Source: Auriscalpium vulgare
Lineage: Eukaryota; Basidiomycota; Agaricomycetes; Russulales; Auriscalpiaceae
NCBI GenBank assembly: GCA_019915015.1
Contig: JAHBBC010000001.1
Span: 2,666,001-2,730,000, forward strand
Direction of reading: 5' to 3'
Length of the DNA stretch: 64,000 nucleotides
The notes beneath the pieces were generated by a model. It had not been told where the DNA came from. It did no database searches and saw only the letters and a program-made list of their open reading frames with translations. Shown piece after piece: positions 8,778 through 17,925 of this stretch (its first letter is position 1; the number at the start of each line of letters is the position of its first letter). The position numbers and the translations under genes are program-made.

Positions 8778-10848
8778 ATGGCCGACCCGTCCGCCCTGGC
8801 TGATTTCGCCCGCGACATCGTCGTCGCCGACCTGGCCTCCGTGGAGGCCGACCTCCCGGCGTCCGGTACAGTCGCTGAGCGGCAGGCTTGGTGCGTTCGC
8901 GCAGCCGTCGTTTCCGTGCGTGCCCCACTCTCCCCTTTTTCGTGTCCGCCTTGCTAACCTTCCCTTCAGGAGCGCCTGTGGGCATTACTGGGTCGCGCCG
9001 TCGCGCTGCCTCCCGGTGTGGCGGACCGCCTCCGCCTCTTGGACAGCGCGGTCGGCCGCCTCCGCCCCGCCGATCCCGCGCCCGCTCCGACGTTTGCGCC
9101 TCTCGCGCCGTTCCCGGCCCCTTCCCCTCCTGCTGCCAGCCCGGCACGTCCTACCCCCGCGTCCCGTAAGAAGAAGGTGCGTTCTCGTCATCTCACCCTT
9201 CTCACGTCCGCTAATCGCTCCGCCCCCAGCCCGTCAAGAAGCCGGCTCGCGTCGAGGTCGTGATCCCGGCACGCCCAGCGGTCCCCCGCCCGTCGTCGCT
9301 GCGGCTCCTGCGGTCCCGCCTCCCGAGCCCGAGCCCGCACCGCTCTCTCCACGCGACGAGCGAGCCCAACGGAACGCAGCCCGCAGGGCTCGCACCGCCG
9401 TTGTGCCCGCTCCGGTCATTCCTCCCCCCGCCGTTACCGCGCCCGTACCCGCGACTCCCCCTACACGCAAGCGAACGCGGAGTCAAGCCCGCAAGAAGAC
9501 CCGCGCCCCGATCGACGCCGACGCCCTGTCCAGCGAGGTCGACGACGAGGGCGATCCCCTCTACCAAACTTCCCGCGTCCGTCCCACGTTCGTCGAGCGG
9601 TACGCCGGTGAACGTGTCCCGGTGCGTTCTTGCCTCCCGTCTCGTCCTCCTAGAGTCTGACCGCCCCTCCATCCTCTGTAGACCAGTCAGCGGTGCACGT
9701 ACTGCCGTTATCACTTCGACGAGCCCGCGGACTGCTATTTCAAGCCCCACAGTCTCGCCAAGTGCGTCAAGTGCCGGGTGCACAAGAAGCACTGTGGTGG
9801 CGCTGTTCTGGAGGGCGGGTACGTACAGCGGCCCAAGCGCCGTACCCGCGCCGACTCGCCTTCGCCTGGACCTCGCCCACGCAAACGCGCGCGCGCCAAC
9901 CCTCCGTCCTCGTTGCAAGTGGCGCACCCGCCGGGTTCGCCGTCGCTCCCCAACCACCGCGGGCTCTCCCCTGGCTCTCGCGTCGCGATGATGCCCTTCC
10001 CAGAGGCGCTAGCTTTCGCCGACCTTCCCAGTAGGTCACTTCTCCTCCTTTCTCCCTACCTGCCTTGACCCATTCCCGCAGGCGCATATGGCCCCGCCGC
10101 GCCGCTCCTCCGCGATATGGCGGCCGAAATCGAGACGGCTCAGGCTGAGTGGACGTCCCTTCTGGCGCCCATCTCGGACTTCGGCGAGACCCTTGGCGAC
10201 CTCAATGCGCTCTATATCGAGCTGTCCGCTAACGCGCACGCCCTCCGTGTCCTGGCGCGCCGCCACGACCGCCTCCACCTCCGCGCGCGCCAGATCGCCG
10301 ATATCCTCGATCGGTCCCCCACTCCCGCGTCTGAGCCGTCGCCCGTCATCCCCACTGCTCTCCGGGTAGCGCCTGGCGGCCGCATCCGCTCGACTCCTCC
10401 CCCGGTCGCTGGTCCCTCCGGCCCCCAGTCGCGGGCGCGTCTTGAAGACGAGCTGGAAGACCTCGCTCGCTCCCCTTCGCCTCCGCTCCTTGCCAGCCCG
10501 CGTGCGCTCATTCGCACGGCTTCGCCTCCCGTCGCTGGCCCTTCCCGCCTGCGTTCGCCCACTCCTGTCGCCGAATCCTACGACACCTGGGGAGGGTTCC
10601 AGGATTCCTGCGACGAGATCGCAATGGGGCCGTCCTTCTCCGACCCTCTCGCCCCGTCGCCCCTCCCCGAGTCCGTTGCCAGTCCCGCGCCCGACGCCGC
10701 TGTGGCCGATGATCACCCCGGCCTTTTCCTGCCCGGCGCGACCGCTACCCCCGTCTCGGATGTCGGCGACATCGGCATCCTTCTGCCTGTTGCCGAGGAT
10801 TCGGAGGGGGTGGAAGGGGAGGTCGCTGGCGTCATTGCCTTGGAGTAG
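8778..10848 (+). CDS. Cargo gene C: nuclear-type protein with Cys cluster, one frameshift
   Basis: Five exons: 8778-8915, 8970-9176, 9230-9621, 9682-10030, 10082-10848. Every intron (51-60 nt) has plus-strand consensus sites. Exon 1 ends after ERQAWCVRAAVVS with a phase-0 intron followed by a Glu codon, matching the A and B junctions. Later parts are Pro/Ala-rich, with basic stretches (SRKKK then PVKKPAR, RKRTRSQARKKTR, RPRKRARA) that look like nuclear signals. A cysteine cluster C-x2-C-x9-C-x9-C-x2-C-x6-C (starting CTYC, ending CRVHKKHC, about residues 251-284) is probably zinc-binding and resembles Cys clusters in other basidiomycete proteins. Exon 3 is one base short of frame: reading switches near a run of five C (9283-9287), so this copy is broken or misread there. 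Intended length is about 617 residues. Confidence 0.65.
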
Positions 10849-11039
10849 TGGTGTTGCTTCGTTTCCATTGTTTCCGGTTCCTCGTTCTTCTGTCTCTTTT
10901 CCTGTACCGTTCCCCTCTTGTTTCCTGCTGCCTTCTCCGTGTCCTTGTAGCCTTCTCTTTTTCCCCAAAATGTAAATAGCCTGTGTCTTCCGCTGTTCAA
11001 TTGAGATCCCTCCTGTTCTTGACGCGTGAGCTCTGCCAA

Positions 11040-11074
11040 CCTCCCCCCAACTTGAAGACAGAGCTGTCCTCAGC
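11040..11074. repeat. Pyrimidine-tract plus hairpin module, copy at the pol 3' end
   Basis: CCTCCCCCCAACT (11040-11052), then a short hairpin GCTG-TCCT-CAGC (11063-11074) with the same CTGTCCTCAG core as copy 1. It sits three bases from the pol stop codon, between gene C and pol. Confidence 0.5.
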
Positions 11075-11076
11075 GC

Positions 11077-14000
11077 TTATTGATCGGCATGGTCGTCCAC
11101 ATCGCTCCCTACACTCGCGCGGTCGCTCCCGTCGGCGCCGTCTTCGCTGAGCGAACGTGACTCGCCTAGCTCGCCCACTACACTGGGAGCCAGGTCGCCA
11201 GACGTGAGTGCCACGACCCGGTCGATCGGCACATCTATGAAGTCGGGCAGCCTGGGCAGGTCCATGTGTGTACGGGCGAAGTAAGGGATGACGCGAAATT
11301 CGGCGACCGGGCGGTCAAAGATCGCGCCGTTCAAGTCGCAGAGGATGTACGGGCCGCCTTTTCGCCGAGCAACGACAATGAAGGGCCCATCGTACCGCGG
11401 GAGCATCTTCCGGTCCAGCGATTTCTCATACTGTGTGTAGCGGAGTAGGACAAGGTCGCCCCGTTGAAAGTTGTAGTCCTTGATGGACGTCTCGTGATCG
11501 CGTTCAAACTTCACGGCCGCGATTCGGCGAGCGTCATAAACTTTCGAGTGCAACGTCCGCAGTTGTGTACGGCGTTTCTGCAAGGCGACCGCCCGTCTCG
11601 CGATGAGATCCGTCGTAGACAAGATTGAGTCTGGCGGCGGTAGGAGATACGTGGCTTCGACGATATCGAGTGGCAGCAACGGTTGCGTGCCCGTGGCCGC
11701 AAAGTACGGCGAACAGCCCATGCGCCGGCGCGTCGTGACCCTATCAGCCCAAAACACGGAGTGCGCCACATTCGCCCACTTAGTCGCGTCGCCGTCTGCT
11801 GCCTTATAGAGCGCCTGGCGAACGTCAAAGTGGGAGCGTTCGATGAGCCCATTGGAGCGCGAATTATAGCCGGAGATCCTGATGTGTCGCACGCCGTATT
11901 GGTCCTCCAAGGCCTTCAGCGCGGCCACGTACGGGGTTCCGTTGTCTGTGACGATTTCGCGGAGAGCACCCCACCGGCACAGGACATCTTCGAAGATCCA
12001 TCTGGCGATGGACGTCGCGTTCTCCTGCCGGAGCATTCTCCATTCCGGAAAGTGAGACACGGAGCAGCGGCCTTGGACCAGATACTTGAAGCCTTTTGAC
12101 GCCGGCATGTGCATGGTGTCGGCGTACATTTTGGCGAAGAGTCCCGCGGGCGTGGCGACTTTCGGCGGAATGAGGACGTGCTTGACTTGGCGCGTCTGGC
12201 AGATGCCACACGTCCTCACAAACCAGGCGACGTCCCGGTCCAGGAACGGCCACCAGACGCGCTCCAGCAATAGCATGCGCGTCGCGTAGACGCCGCGATG
12301 CCCGACGTCATTGTGACAGGCCTCCAACGCTGCCATCCTCTTGTCCTGGGGCAACACCAACTGATGACGTCCCTGGGGTTCCTTCTTGAAAAGGCTCGTG
12401 CCGTCCAAGAAAAATTCCGTGCAGTACCGCAAAAAGGTGGCGTATTCCTGATCGCTGAGGTTTGCCGGCCGCTGCAGCGTACGATGCCACTCGCGGACTT
12501 TATCAATGCGCGAGTCGGCATCCTTGCTGCGAGCGTCTCGCTCGACCTTATCATAAGAAACCGATACTACTTGGTTCAGCGAAAAGAAAGTGGCCACGGA
12601 GGTTCGAGTAACCCCACTCTGCTCCGTCGGCGAGCTTCGGCGAACTCCGGGCACGTAGACGTTGATGAGATGCATAAACCCGTACAGCGCGTCCACCCAG
12701 TCTTCAAAATGGTCGTCGTTGGGCTCGTCGGCGTCGCCTGGTTGGCGACGGCGACGTGATAACCCGTCTGGGCCGTGGAACAGGCCCGGGACGTGTACCA
12801 AGATAAAGTGAAACATTAAAATCGCTATGATCCACCTATTGATGCTCGCCGACGGCTCAATGTCAGGGTTGTCCAGCATGCCTTTTATGTATCTTGCATC
12901 GACTTCGACCACGAGGTTCCGTACCCCAATCAGGTAAAGCTTTAGGGCGCGTAGCGCCCTGAAGAGGCCGTATAGCTCCAATTTCGGCTGTGAGAACCGT
13001 GCTTCCCGGTCGTTAAGGGCTATGGAACCAAATCGTGCGTAATGTCGCTTCTTGCGGCTCTTTGGCTCGTCGTGATCCGCCTGGCAGAGCAAGAACCCCA
13101 CCGCGATCGGCGAAGTATCCACGGCAAGAATGACCGCGTCGCCCGAATGGTAGTCGATAGGCTGTAGCGCCGGGGACTCTAGCACCGCAGCCTTTAGGTC
13201 TTCCATGGCTGCCAACTGCTCCGCCCCAAATTCGAAAGGGACATCCTTTCGCGTGAGGTGCGTCAACGCGTGTGCGCGATGGGCAAAATGTTGGATGAAT
13301 ACTCGTAGGACCCCAACCGTCCCCAGGAATGCGCGCACGTCTGAAAGGTCTCGACACGGCCCCCAGTTCACGATTTTGGACACACGGGCCTCGTCGGGTA
13401 CGCGGCCTTCCGCCGTGCAGCGGTGGCCGACCACCATGATCTCCGGCGCACAGAGCACCGTTTTCCAGCCCGAGAACGTTCCACCCGAGTACTTCATCCG
13501 TTGTACCACCCGGTTGAGGTTCTGAAAGTGTTCCCACACGAATCGGCGAATACCCTCATTGTCGGCGATAGTCTCGTAGTTTCCTTCCTCGTCTTGGTAC
13601 CTACTCGCCGGACCTTTGACCGGTACGTCGTCGATGAATGGTACCGTGATGTGTGGTATTTCCGCCTGCAGGATGTGGGTGACGTCGTCGTGAAATATCG
13701 GCACGGAATTCGTCCATCCCATAGGCAAGGTGACCAGTCGTAGGGCGCCGTACGGGGTCTGGAACGTAGTCAGGTCCCGTGACGCGACGTCCAGGGTCCG
13801 TTCGTCGTAGCCCACATACAGGTCCAACATCCCTCCGCACGCTCTCCCAGCAAACTGTTCGGCGAGCTGGTCCGTGAACGGCGGAACTCCCGAGTGCGCA
13901 ATTGTCACCGCGTTGAGGGGCTCGAGGCTGTGTACTAAACGCAAACTCGTGCCGTCTTTCTTGACCACACAGAACCATTTGGAACGGTACGAGGAGTTGG

Positions 14001-14778
14001 ATGGTTCGTAAACGTTCGCCGCTAGCTTTCGGCGAATCTGTTCGCAGACCTGATCGTAGATGCCAGGCGGGATTGGGATGTTGCGCTGCACCCACGGCGT
14101 ATGGGGAACTACGGGAATGGTAACCGGCGGAAAGAAGTCCTCACGGAAGTGCCCTCGCTCTGTATCGTCCCATGCAAACGCCTCGTTGTGCACTCCCATG
14201 AAGTGGTGCATCAGCTTGCGCTCCTCCGGCCACAGGAAGTCCGGTCCGTGGACCACGTCGAACTGGGCTCTCCTCTCAGCCGTATACCGGCCTTCAGCTT
14301 TAAAGTCCGGGGGCTGGGTCGGCAGTACCGGTATGTCCGCCAGCGGGTCGCCAGCGATATCGCGCACTATCCGGAACTGCTGGGGCAGGTCGGCAAGAAC
14401 GGGTTTCACTTTGAGATGTACTGGCTTGTACTTCTTTTTAGTTGCCGCAAAGACGGCCTTCGCTTTCTCGTTCTGTACCAAGGGTTCGGCGCCGAGGGTC
14501 TTGTCCGAACTCGCGTGCGAAGGCAGCTCAGCCGCTGCGAAATAGAATAAAGGATCCGCGGGTATATGGACGACATCGACCGGCGACGTCTTAAACAATC
14601 GTGGGGTATCCCCCGGCAAATCACAGAAAGATAAATAGGTTGCACGTAACTCGTTTGCTCCCGTCGAGGAGTCGAAGGGGACCAGGTTTTCAATCTTAAG
14701 CTCTTCAGTGTCGCCGGGCCGGAACGAGACCACTAGCGCCACCTCCGCCTGATCCACCAACGACCCCTCTAGTTCCGA
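11077..14778 (-). CDS. pol: Pol polyprotein (reverse transcriptase, RNase H, integrase), -1 frame to gag
   Basis: An open frame of about 1233 codons entered by frameshift; it has no ATG near its start and overlaps the end of gag. The RT has a GMLDLYVGYDER block and the active-site motif FIDD (about residue 379; Y/F-x-D-D family). RNase H follows (ILAVDTSPIAVGFLLCQ). The integrase has a zinc-binding HHCC region (HRGVYATRML... then CGICQTRQ) and a DDE core: Asp in ADTMHM, Asp in VTDNGTPY, Glu in LIERSHFD. After it comes a GPY/F-like module (YDGPFIVVARRKGGPYIL) and an acidic tail with no chromodomain. RT-RH-IN order assigns it to the Ty3/gypsy group. No internal stop seen. Confidence 0.95.
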   Translation of the reverse strand, partial: SELEGSLVDQAEVALVVSFRPGDTEELKIENLVPFDSSTGANELRATYLSFCDLPGDTPRLFKTSPVDVVHIPADPLFYFAAAELPSHASSDKTLGAEPLVQNEKAKAVFAATKKKYKPVHLKVKPVLADLPQQFRIVRDIAGDPLADIPVLPTQPPDFKAEGRYTAERRAQFDVVHGPDFLWPEERKLMHHFMGVHNEAFAWDDTERGHFREDFFPPVTIPVVPHTPWVQRNIPIPPGIYDQVCEQIRRKLAANVYEPSNSSYRSKWFCVVKKDGTSLRLVHSLEPLNAVTIAHSGVPPFTDQLAEQFAGRACGGMLDLYVGYDERTLDVASRDLTTFQTPYGALRLVTLPMGWTNSVPIFHDDVTHILQAEIPHITVPFIDDVPVKGPASRYQDEEGNYETIADNEGIRRFVWEHFQNLNRVVQRMKYSGGTFSGWKTVLCAPEIMVVGHRCTAEGRVPDEARVSKIVNWGPCRDLSDVRAFLGTVGVLRVFIQHFAHRAHALTHLTRKDVPFEFGAEQLAAMEDLKAAVLESPALQPIDYHSGDAVILAVDTSPIAVGFLLCQADHDEPKSRKKRHYARFGSIALNDREARFSQPKLELYGLFRALRALKLYLIGVRNLVVEVDARYIKGMLDNPDIEPSASINRWIIAILMFHFILVHVPGLFHGPDGLSRRRRQPGDADEPNDDHFEDWVDALYGFMHLINVYVPGVRRSSPTEQSGVTRTSVATFFSLNQVVSVSYDKVERDARSKDADSRIDKVREWHRTLQRPANLSDQEYATFLRYCTEFFLDGTSLFKKEPQGRHQLVLPQDKRMAALEACHNDVGHRGVYATRMLLLERVWWPFLDRDVAWFVRTCGICQTRQVKHVLIPPKVATPAGLFAKMYADTMHMPASKGFKYLVQGRCSVSHFPEWRMLRQENATSIARWIFEDVLCRWGALREIVTDNGTPYVAALKALEDQYGVRHIRISGYNSRSNGLIERSHFDVRQALYKAADGDATKWANVAHSVFWADRVTTRRRMGCSPYFAATGTQPLLPLDIVEATYLLPPPDSILSTTDLIARRAVALQKRRTQLRTLHSKVYDARRIAAVKFERDHETSIKDYNFQRGDLVLLRYTQYEKSLDRKMLPRYDGPFIVVARRKGGPYILCDLNGAIFDRPVAEFRVIPYFARTHMDLPRLPDFIDVPIDRVVALTSGDLAPSVVGELGESRSLSEDGADGSDRASVGSDVDDHADQ

Positions 14779-17700
14779 AAACCCGCAGCCTTTGTTTCTT
14801 GTTCCACAATCCGCCGCGATCCCCGTTCGATAGTGGGGACGGTCGCTGTCTCCTGAGTATTGGGGTCTGTAATCGTGATGGTCTGACGCTCATCCGGAAA
14901 GTTGCGGACCACGCTGCCCGTCAATACGTCAAACGGCCTCCCCAAGAGGATGTCATATGCCGGTGAGCGAATGACGTGTATCTGAACGTAGAGCGTGATT
15001 TCGCCGAGCTTCAGCGCTACGTTGCGCGCCAAACCCAGCGACTTGTCGACGGACCCGTTTGCCGACAGCATATCTAGCGTGATGGTGGGGTCGTAAGCGA
15101 GCCCTAAAAAGTGGCATGTGTCTTCGGACATGGAGATGACCTGCGATCCTGGATCCAGGATCGCCTCTATGTGCGCTTGGTTGTCTACCAAAGGTAGTAC
15201 TGCCCGTAGCGCCGACGATTCTTTTGCCACGATCAATGGTTCCGACGGCCGCTCGGTCGCGTTGAGGAACTGCGATAAAACCGGGTCCGGCAAGATGAGG
15301 GCGCCGGCGGGCGGCGCCGCCGTCTGGAAGCCCATCGCCTGCATGAACGATGCCGGCATATGCGAAGATATTCCCCGGACACGGTCCCTCTCGGATTCGC
15401 GCTCACTGCTGCCGTCGTCTAAACCGCACAGGTCGCCGAAGGCTTCGGCGAATTCATCCTGTCCTGCCTGTAGCTCCGTTTGCATCACCGCCACCGGCTC
15501 TTGTGCCGCTCGGGTCGGTGCGGTAGGGATACGCCGAGGGGTGACAGCGTGTCTTATCTGCGCCCGTACTTCTGGGGCCAACGACAGTAACTCCCGTTGC
15601 GTCAGCGTAACTGATGCTCCCATTGCCCGCTCGTACACCGTGGATGCTATGCCCTCCTCGTGTACCGGCGTGTCCTTGACGTAGGCCGCGGTTGCCTTCT
15701 TATTCCTTTCTGCGCGCTGTTCCTCCTCCGTGGCCACGTACGTGGCATCCGGTACTAGCGCGAACGGGTGTATAGGCTCCGTGTCTAACTCCGGTTCTTC
15801 TTCGTGCCCCGCGACCGCCTCGCTGGATGGCTTGGCGTTCTCCGGTTCGGCGAATGCGACTTTCTTTGGCTTCGCTGTATACTTGGATGGCGAAATGACC
15901 ACTTCTGGGACCATGCGCCTCGTCTTAACCCGCTCTCCGGGTAGGGGACCTATGGGTTTGGCTAGCTCCCCGTTCGCCAAGGCTCGCTCCCTTCTAGCTT
16001 TCTCCTCTGCCCTCTTGTCTCGCAGATTCATCAAGACTTGCACCTCCTGATGTAGTTGTGCGACGCGTTCCTCATCCGTGAGCTGGGGTATCATCTGGAT
16101 CATCCCTGCCACCGGTTGGTCGCGTGCAGGCCTCAGCGGGTAGTCGGTAACCGCGATCGGCCCCGACGTGGCTAACATCATGTTCTCGGTCACCGCGTTC
16201 CCGAGTCTCGCTGCGACTTCGGGCCTCAACGCCGCCGGGTTCGCTCGATAGTAATCATCGACAATCTGCTGTAGAGTTCCTTTGCCCCAGGGTATCTCCA
16301 GACCGCTGGCGAGCGTCACTTGGCCACGGTTGTTTCGGCGAACCTTCCCGTCGGCGATGCTCTCCTGGAGCACCATGCACTCGCGCATGAAGTGGTCCGG
16401 CCCCCCACAGAACGTGCACCGCGCACCGCCTTGTCCTGGCCCTGGCCGCGGCCGATCGTACCCCATGTTGGCCGCCTGCATCGGGCCCGCGGGTCCGCGC
16501 GTGAAGTTCGGCGCACCGTTGCCGTTGCCAGCTAGTGCCTCAGCTCTCCCGGCCTGGTACGCTCTCGCTATCTGTTCGGTCGCCTTCTCCAATAGCGCCC
16601 CAAACTGCTCGACCTTTACTACCGGTTCGGCGGCCTTCGCTGGCGGCAGCTGGCTCTCCACCGCCGCGGTTACGGACGGCATATCCGTGTGTGAGCGCGG
16701 CGTCGTCGTGGTCCCGTGCAGCAGGTACTCGGCGGCCTCAAAGACCTTCGCCATTGGATAAGGGTCATCGCGATCATGGTCCGGCTCCTTGTACTGCAAC
16801 CGCTGTTCCACCCTGTCCTGCAGCGACCTGGGAAGCCCTCGGAGGAATGCGAAGTCTTGATCCCTCTCCGATACGCGGCCCCTCTTCTTCAAGAATTCGG
16901 AGATTGCGTAGAACTCCCGGTAGTAGTGGCTCAGGTCACCAAGAGAAGTAAGCCCCCCGTTTGCGTACTGGGCCACCAGCCTATCGAGGTCCCCTAGGAC
17001 GTACTTCCGTTCACCGTCCGCGCCCGGGTAGAGGGCTATGATCGCCTTCTCGAAATCGGCGAACTTCTTGCCCTTCTCAAACTCCGGACGTATCACCCAC
17101 TGATCCGCTGTGAGGACGTCGAGGTAACGGACCGCATGCGCCTTCATCTCTTCATCGTTCGTAATCCCAGCTTGCGTCAACAGGTGCTTGAGTTCGGCGA
17201 AGTAACGGGGTAGCTCGCGGGGACGGCTCCCATCGAACGTGGGGGCGCGCCTATCACCGCGCGTAGGCATCGGGGTTGTCATCCTGGTGGGTAACGGCTG
17301 GTTTACGGGGGAACTGGGTGCGTCTGAAAGTGGGGAAGAGGCAGCCGAGCCGCTTCGCTGCCGCTCGCCTGATAAACCTCCCTGCGACCCGCGGTTCGGC
17401 GAAACTGGTCTATTTCGCCGTGACCCTGGATTTGATGGTTGCCGTTCCCCGCGCCCATCAATGATGTCGGCGACTTCGGGCTCCGAATCGTCCGCCTCCG
17501 CGACTCGTCGTGAGCGCGGTGTCTCGACTGGGCCAATCCTGAGCCTGGCCGGGCTCTCGCCCATGCGCAACAGTTCCCTATGCAGCATTAGCGACTCTAC
17601 CCACCCGTCTTGCTCCGCTGGGCGACCATCTGGCCCGTCGTGTCTTGGCAAGGGAGGGCCCTGACGCGACACTTCGACCTCGTCGACCCCTCCACTGCTT

Positions 17701-17882
17701 CCCCTGCCTGCGTTGGTCGGGTCGAGTGCAGCGTCGTAACCAGCAACATTCCCGTCTTGTTCCTCGTCTTCGAAGTGGCCTGGCATTTCGGCGAATTGAG
17801 CCACGGCATATGCGTCTGTGCATGAGGCTCGCAACGGCTGTCGCCTCGTGGGCTCCAACACTACTCTGGCCTTCGGACCCAT
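14769..17882 (-). CDS. gag: Gag-protease polyprotein
   Basis: 1037 codons from the first ATG (17882); the frame is also open upstream to the LTR edge but without an ATG. The N-terminal half is acidic and disordered, followed by a helical capsid-like region (PRELPRYFAELKHLLTQAGI and RGLPRSLQDRVEQRLQY, as in retrotransposon capsids). A CCHC zinc knuckle lies at about residue 488 (CTFCGGPDHFMREC). A retropepsin-like domain lies near the C-terminus (AILDPGSQVISM at about 908, YDILLGRPF later). The catalytic triplet reads D-P-G rather than the usual D-T/S-G. The frame ends at TAG 14771-14769, seven bases after the slippery heptamer. Protease encoded in the gag frame, with pol reached by -1 shifting, is inferred. 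Confidence 0.9.
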   Translation of the reverse strand: MGPKARVVLEPTRRQPLRASCTDAYAVAQFAEMPGHFEDEEQDGNVAGYDAALDPTNAGRGSSGGVDEVEVSRQGPPLPRHDGPDGRPAEQDGWVESLMLHRELLRMGESPARLRIGPVETPRSRRVAEADDSEPEVADIIDGRGERQPSNPGSRRNRPVSPNRGSQGGLSGERQRSGSAASSPLSDAPSSPVNQPLPTRMTTPMPTRGDRRAPTFDGSRPRELPRYFAELKHLLTQAGITNDEEMKAHAVRYLDVLTADQWVIRPEFEKGKKFADFEKAIIALYPGADGERKYVLGDLDRLVAQYANGGLTSLGDLSHYYREFYAISEFLKKRGRVSERDQDFAFLRGLPRSLQDRVEQRLQYKEPDHDRDDPYPMAKVFEAAEYLLHGTTTTPRSHTDMPSVTAAVESQLPPAKAAEPVVKVEQFGALLEKATEQIARAYQAGRAEALAGNGNGAPNFTRGPAGPMQAANMGYDRPRPGPGQGGARCTFCGGPDHFMRECMVLQESIADGKVRRNNRGQVTLASGLEIPWGKGTLQQIVDDYYRANPAALRPEVAARLGNAVTENMMLATSGPIAVTDYPLRPARDQPVAGMIQMIPQLTDEERVAQLHQEVQVLMNLRDKRAEEKARRERALANGELAKPIGPLPGERVKTRRMVPEVVISPSKYTAKPKKVAFAEPENAKPSSEAVAGHEEEPELDTEPIHPFALVPDATYVATEEEQRAERNKKATAAYVKDTPVHEEGIASTVYERAMGASVTLTQRELLSLAPEVRAQIRHAVTPRRIPTAPTRAAQEPVAVMQTELQAGQDEFAEAFGDLCGLDDGSSERESERDRVRGISSHMPASFMQAMGFQTAAPPAGALILPDPVLSQFLNATERPSEPLIVAKESSALRAVLPLVDNQAHIEAILDPGSQVISMSEDTCHFLGLAYDPTITLDMLSANGSVDKSLGLARNVALKLGEITLYVQIHVIRSPAYDILLGRPFDVLTGSVVRNFPDERQTITITDPNTQETATVPTIERGSRRIVEQETKAAGFRN
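14778..14784 (-). promoter_or_regulatory. Putative -1 ribosomal frameshift site G GGT TTT
   Basis: In the gag frame the codons are GCG GGT TTT CGG AAC TAG. GGGTTTT fits the X XXY YYZ slippery rule, and a -1 slip moves reading into the pol frame (next codon TCG), which stays open through the whole polyprotein. Pol has no ATG of its own near here. A downstream stimulatory structure was not modelled. Confidence 0.7.
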
Positions 17883-17903
17883 TGTGAATTTGAGCAGAGA
17901 GAT

Positions 17904-17921
17904 CCCTCGCGGTGGGCTCCA
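17904..17921 (-). other. Putative primer-binding site
   Basis: On the minus strand the 5' LTR end (CTCATCA) is followed by TTTG and then TGGAGCCCACCGCGAGGG. It begins TGG, the complement of a tRNA CCA end, as a PBS should. I could not name the tRNA. The 4-nt gap from the LTR is within the usual range. Confidence 0.5.
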
Positions 17922-17925
17922 CAAA

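Noticed and set aside
9260..9991. Long Pro/Ser/Arg-rich plus-strand frame over cargo gene C
   Set aside because: Only its first codons belong to exon 3 of gene C; the rest is a shadow frame of GC-rich sequence.
14705..14893. Separate minus-strand frame over the gag-pol junction
   Set aside because: It is in the third frame and is explained by overlap of gag and pol.
17883..17924. Upstream extension of the gag frame to the LTR edge
   Set aside because: It starts with TTG and runs through the PBS; the first ATG at 17882 is the better start.
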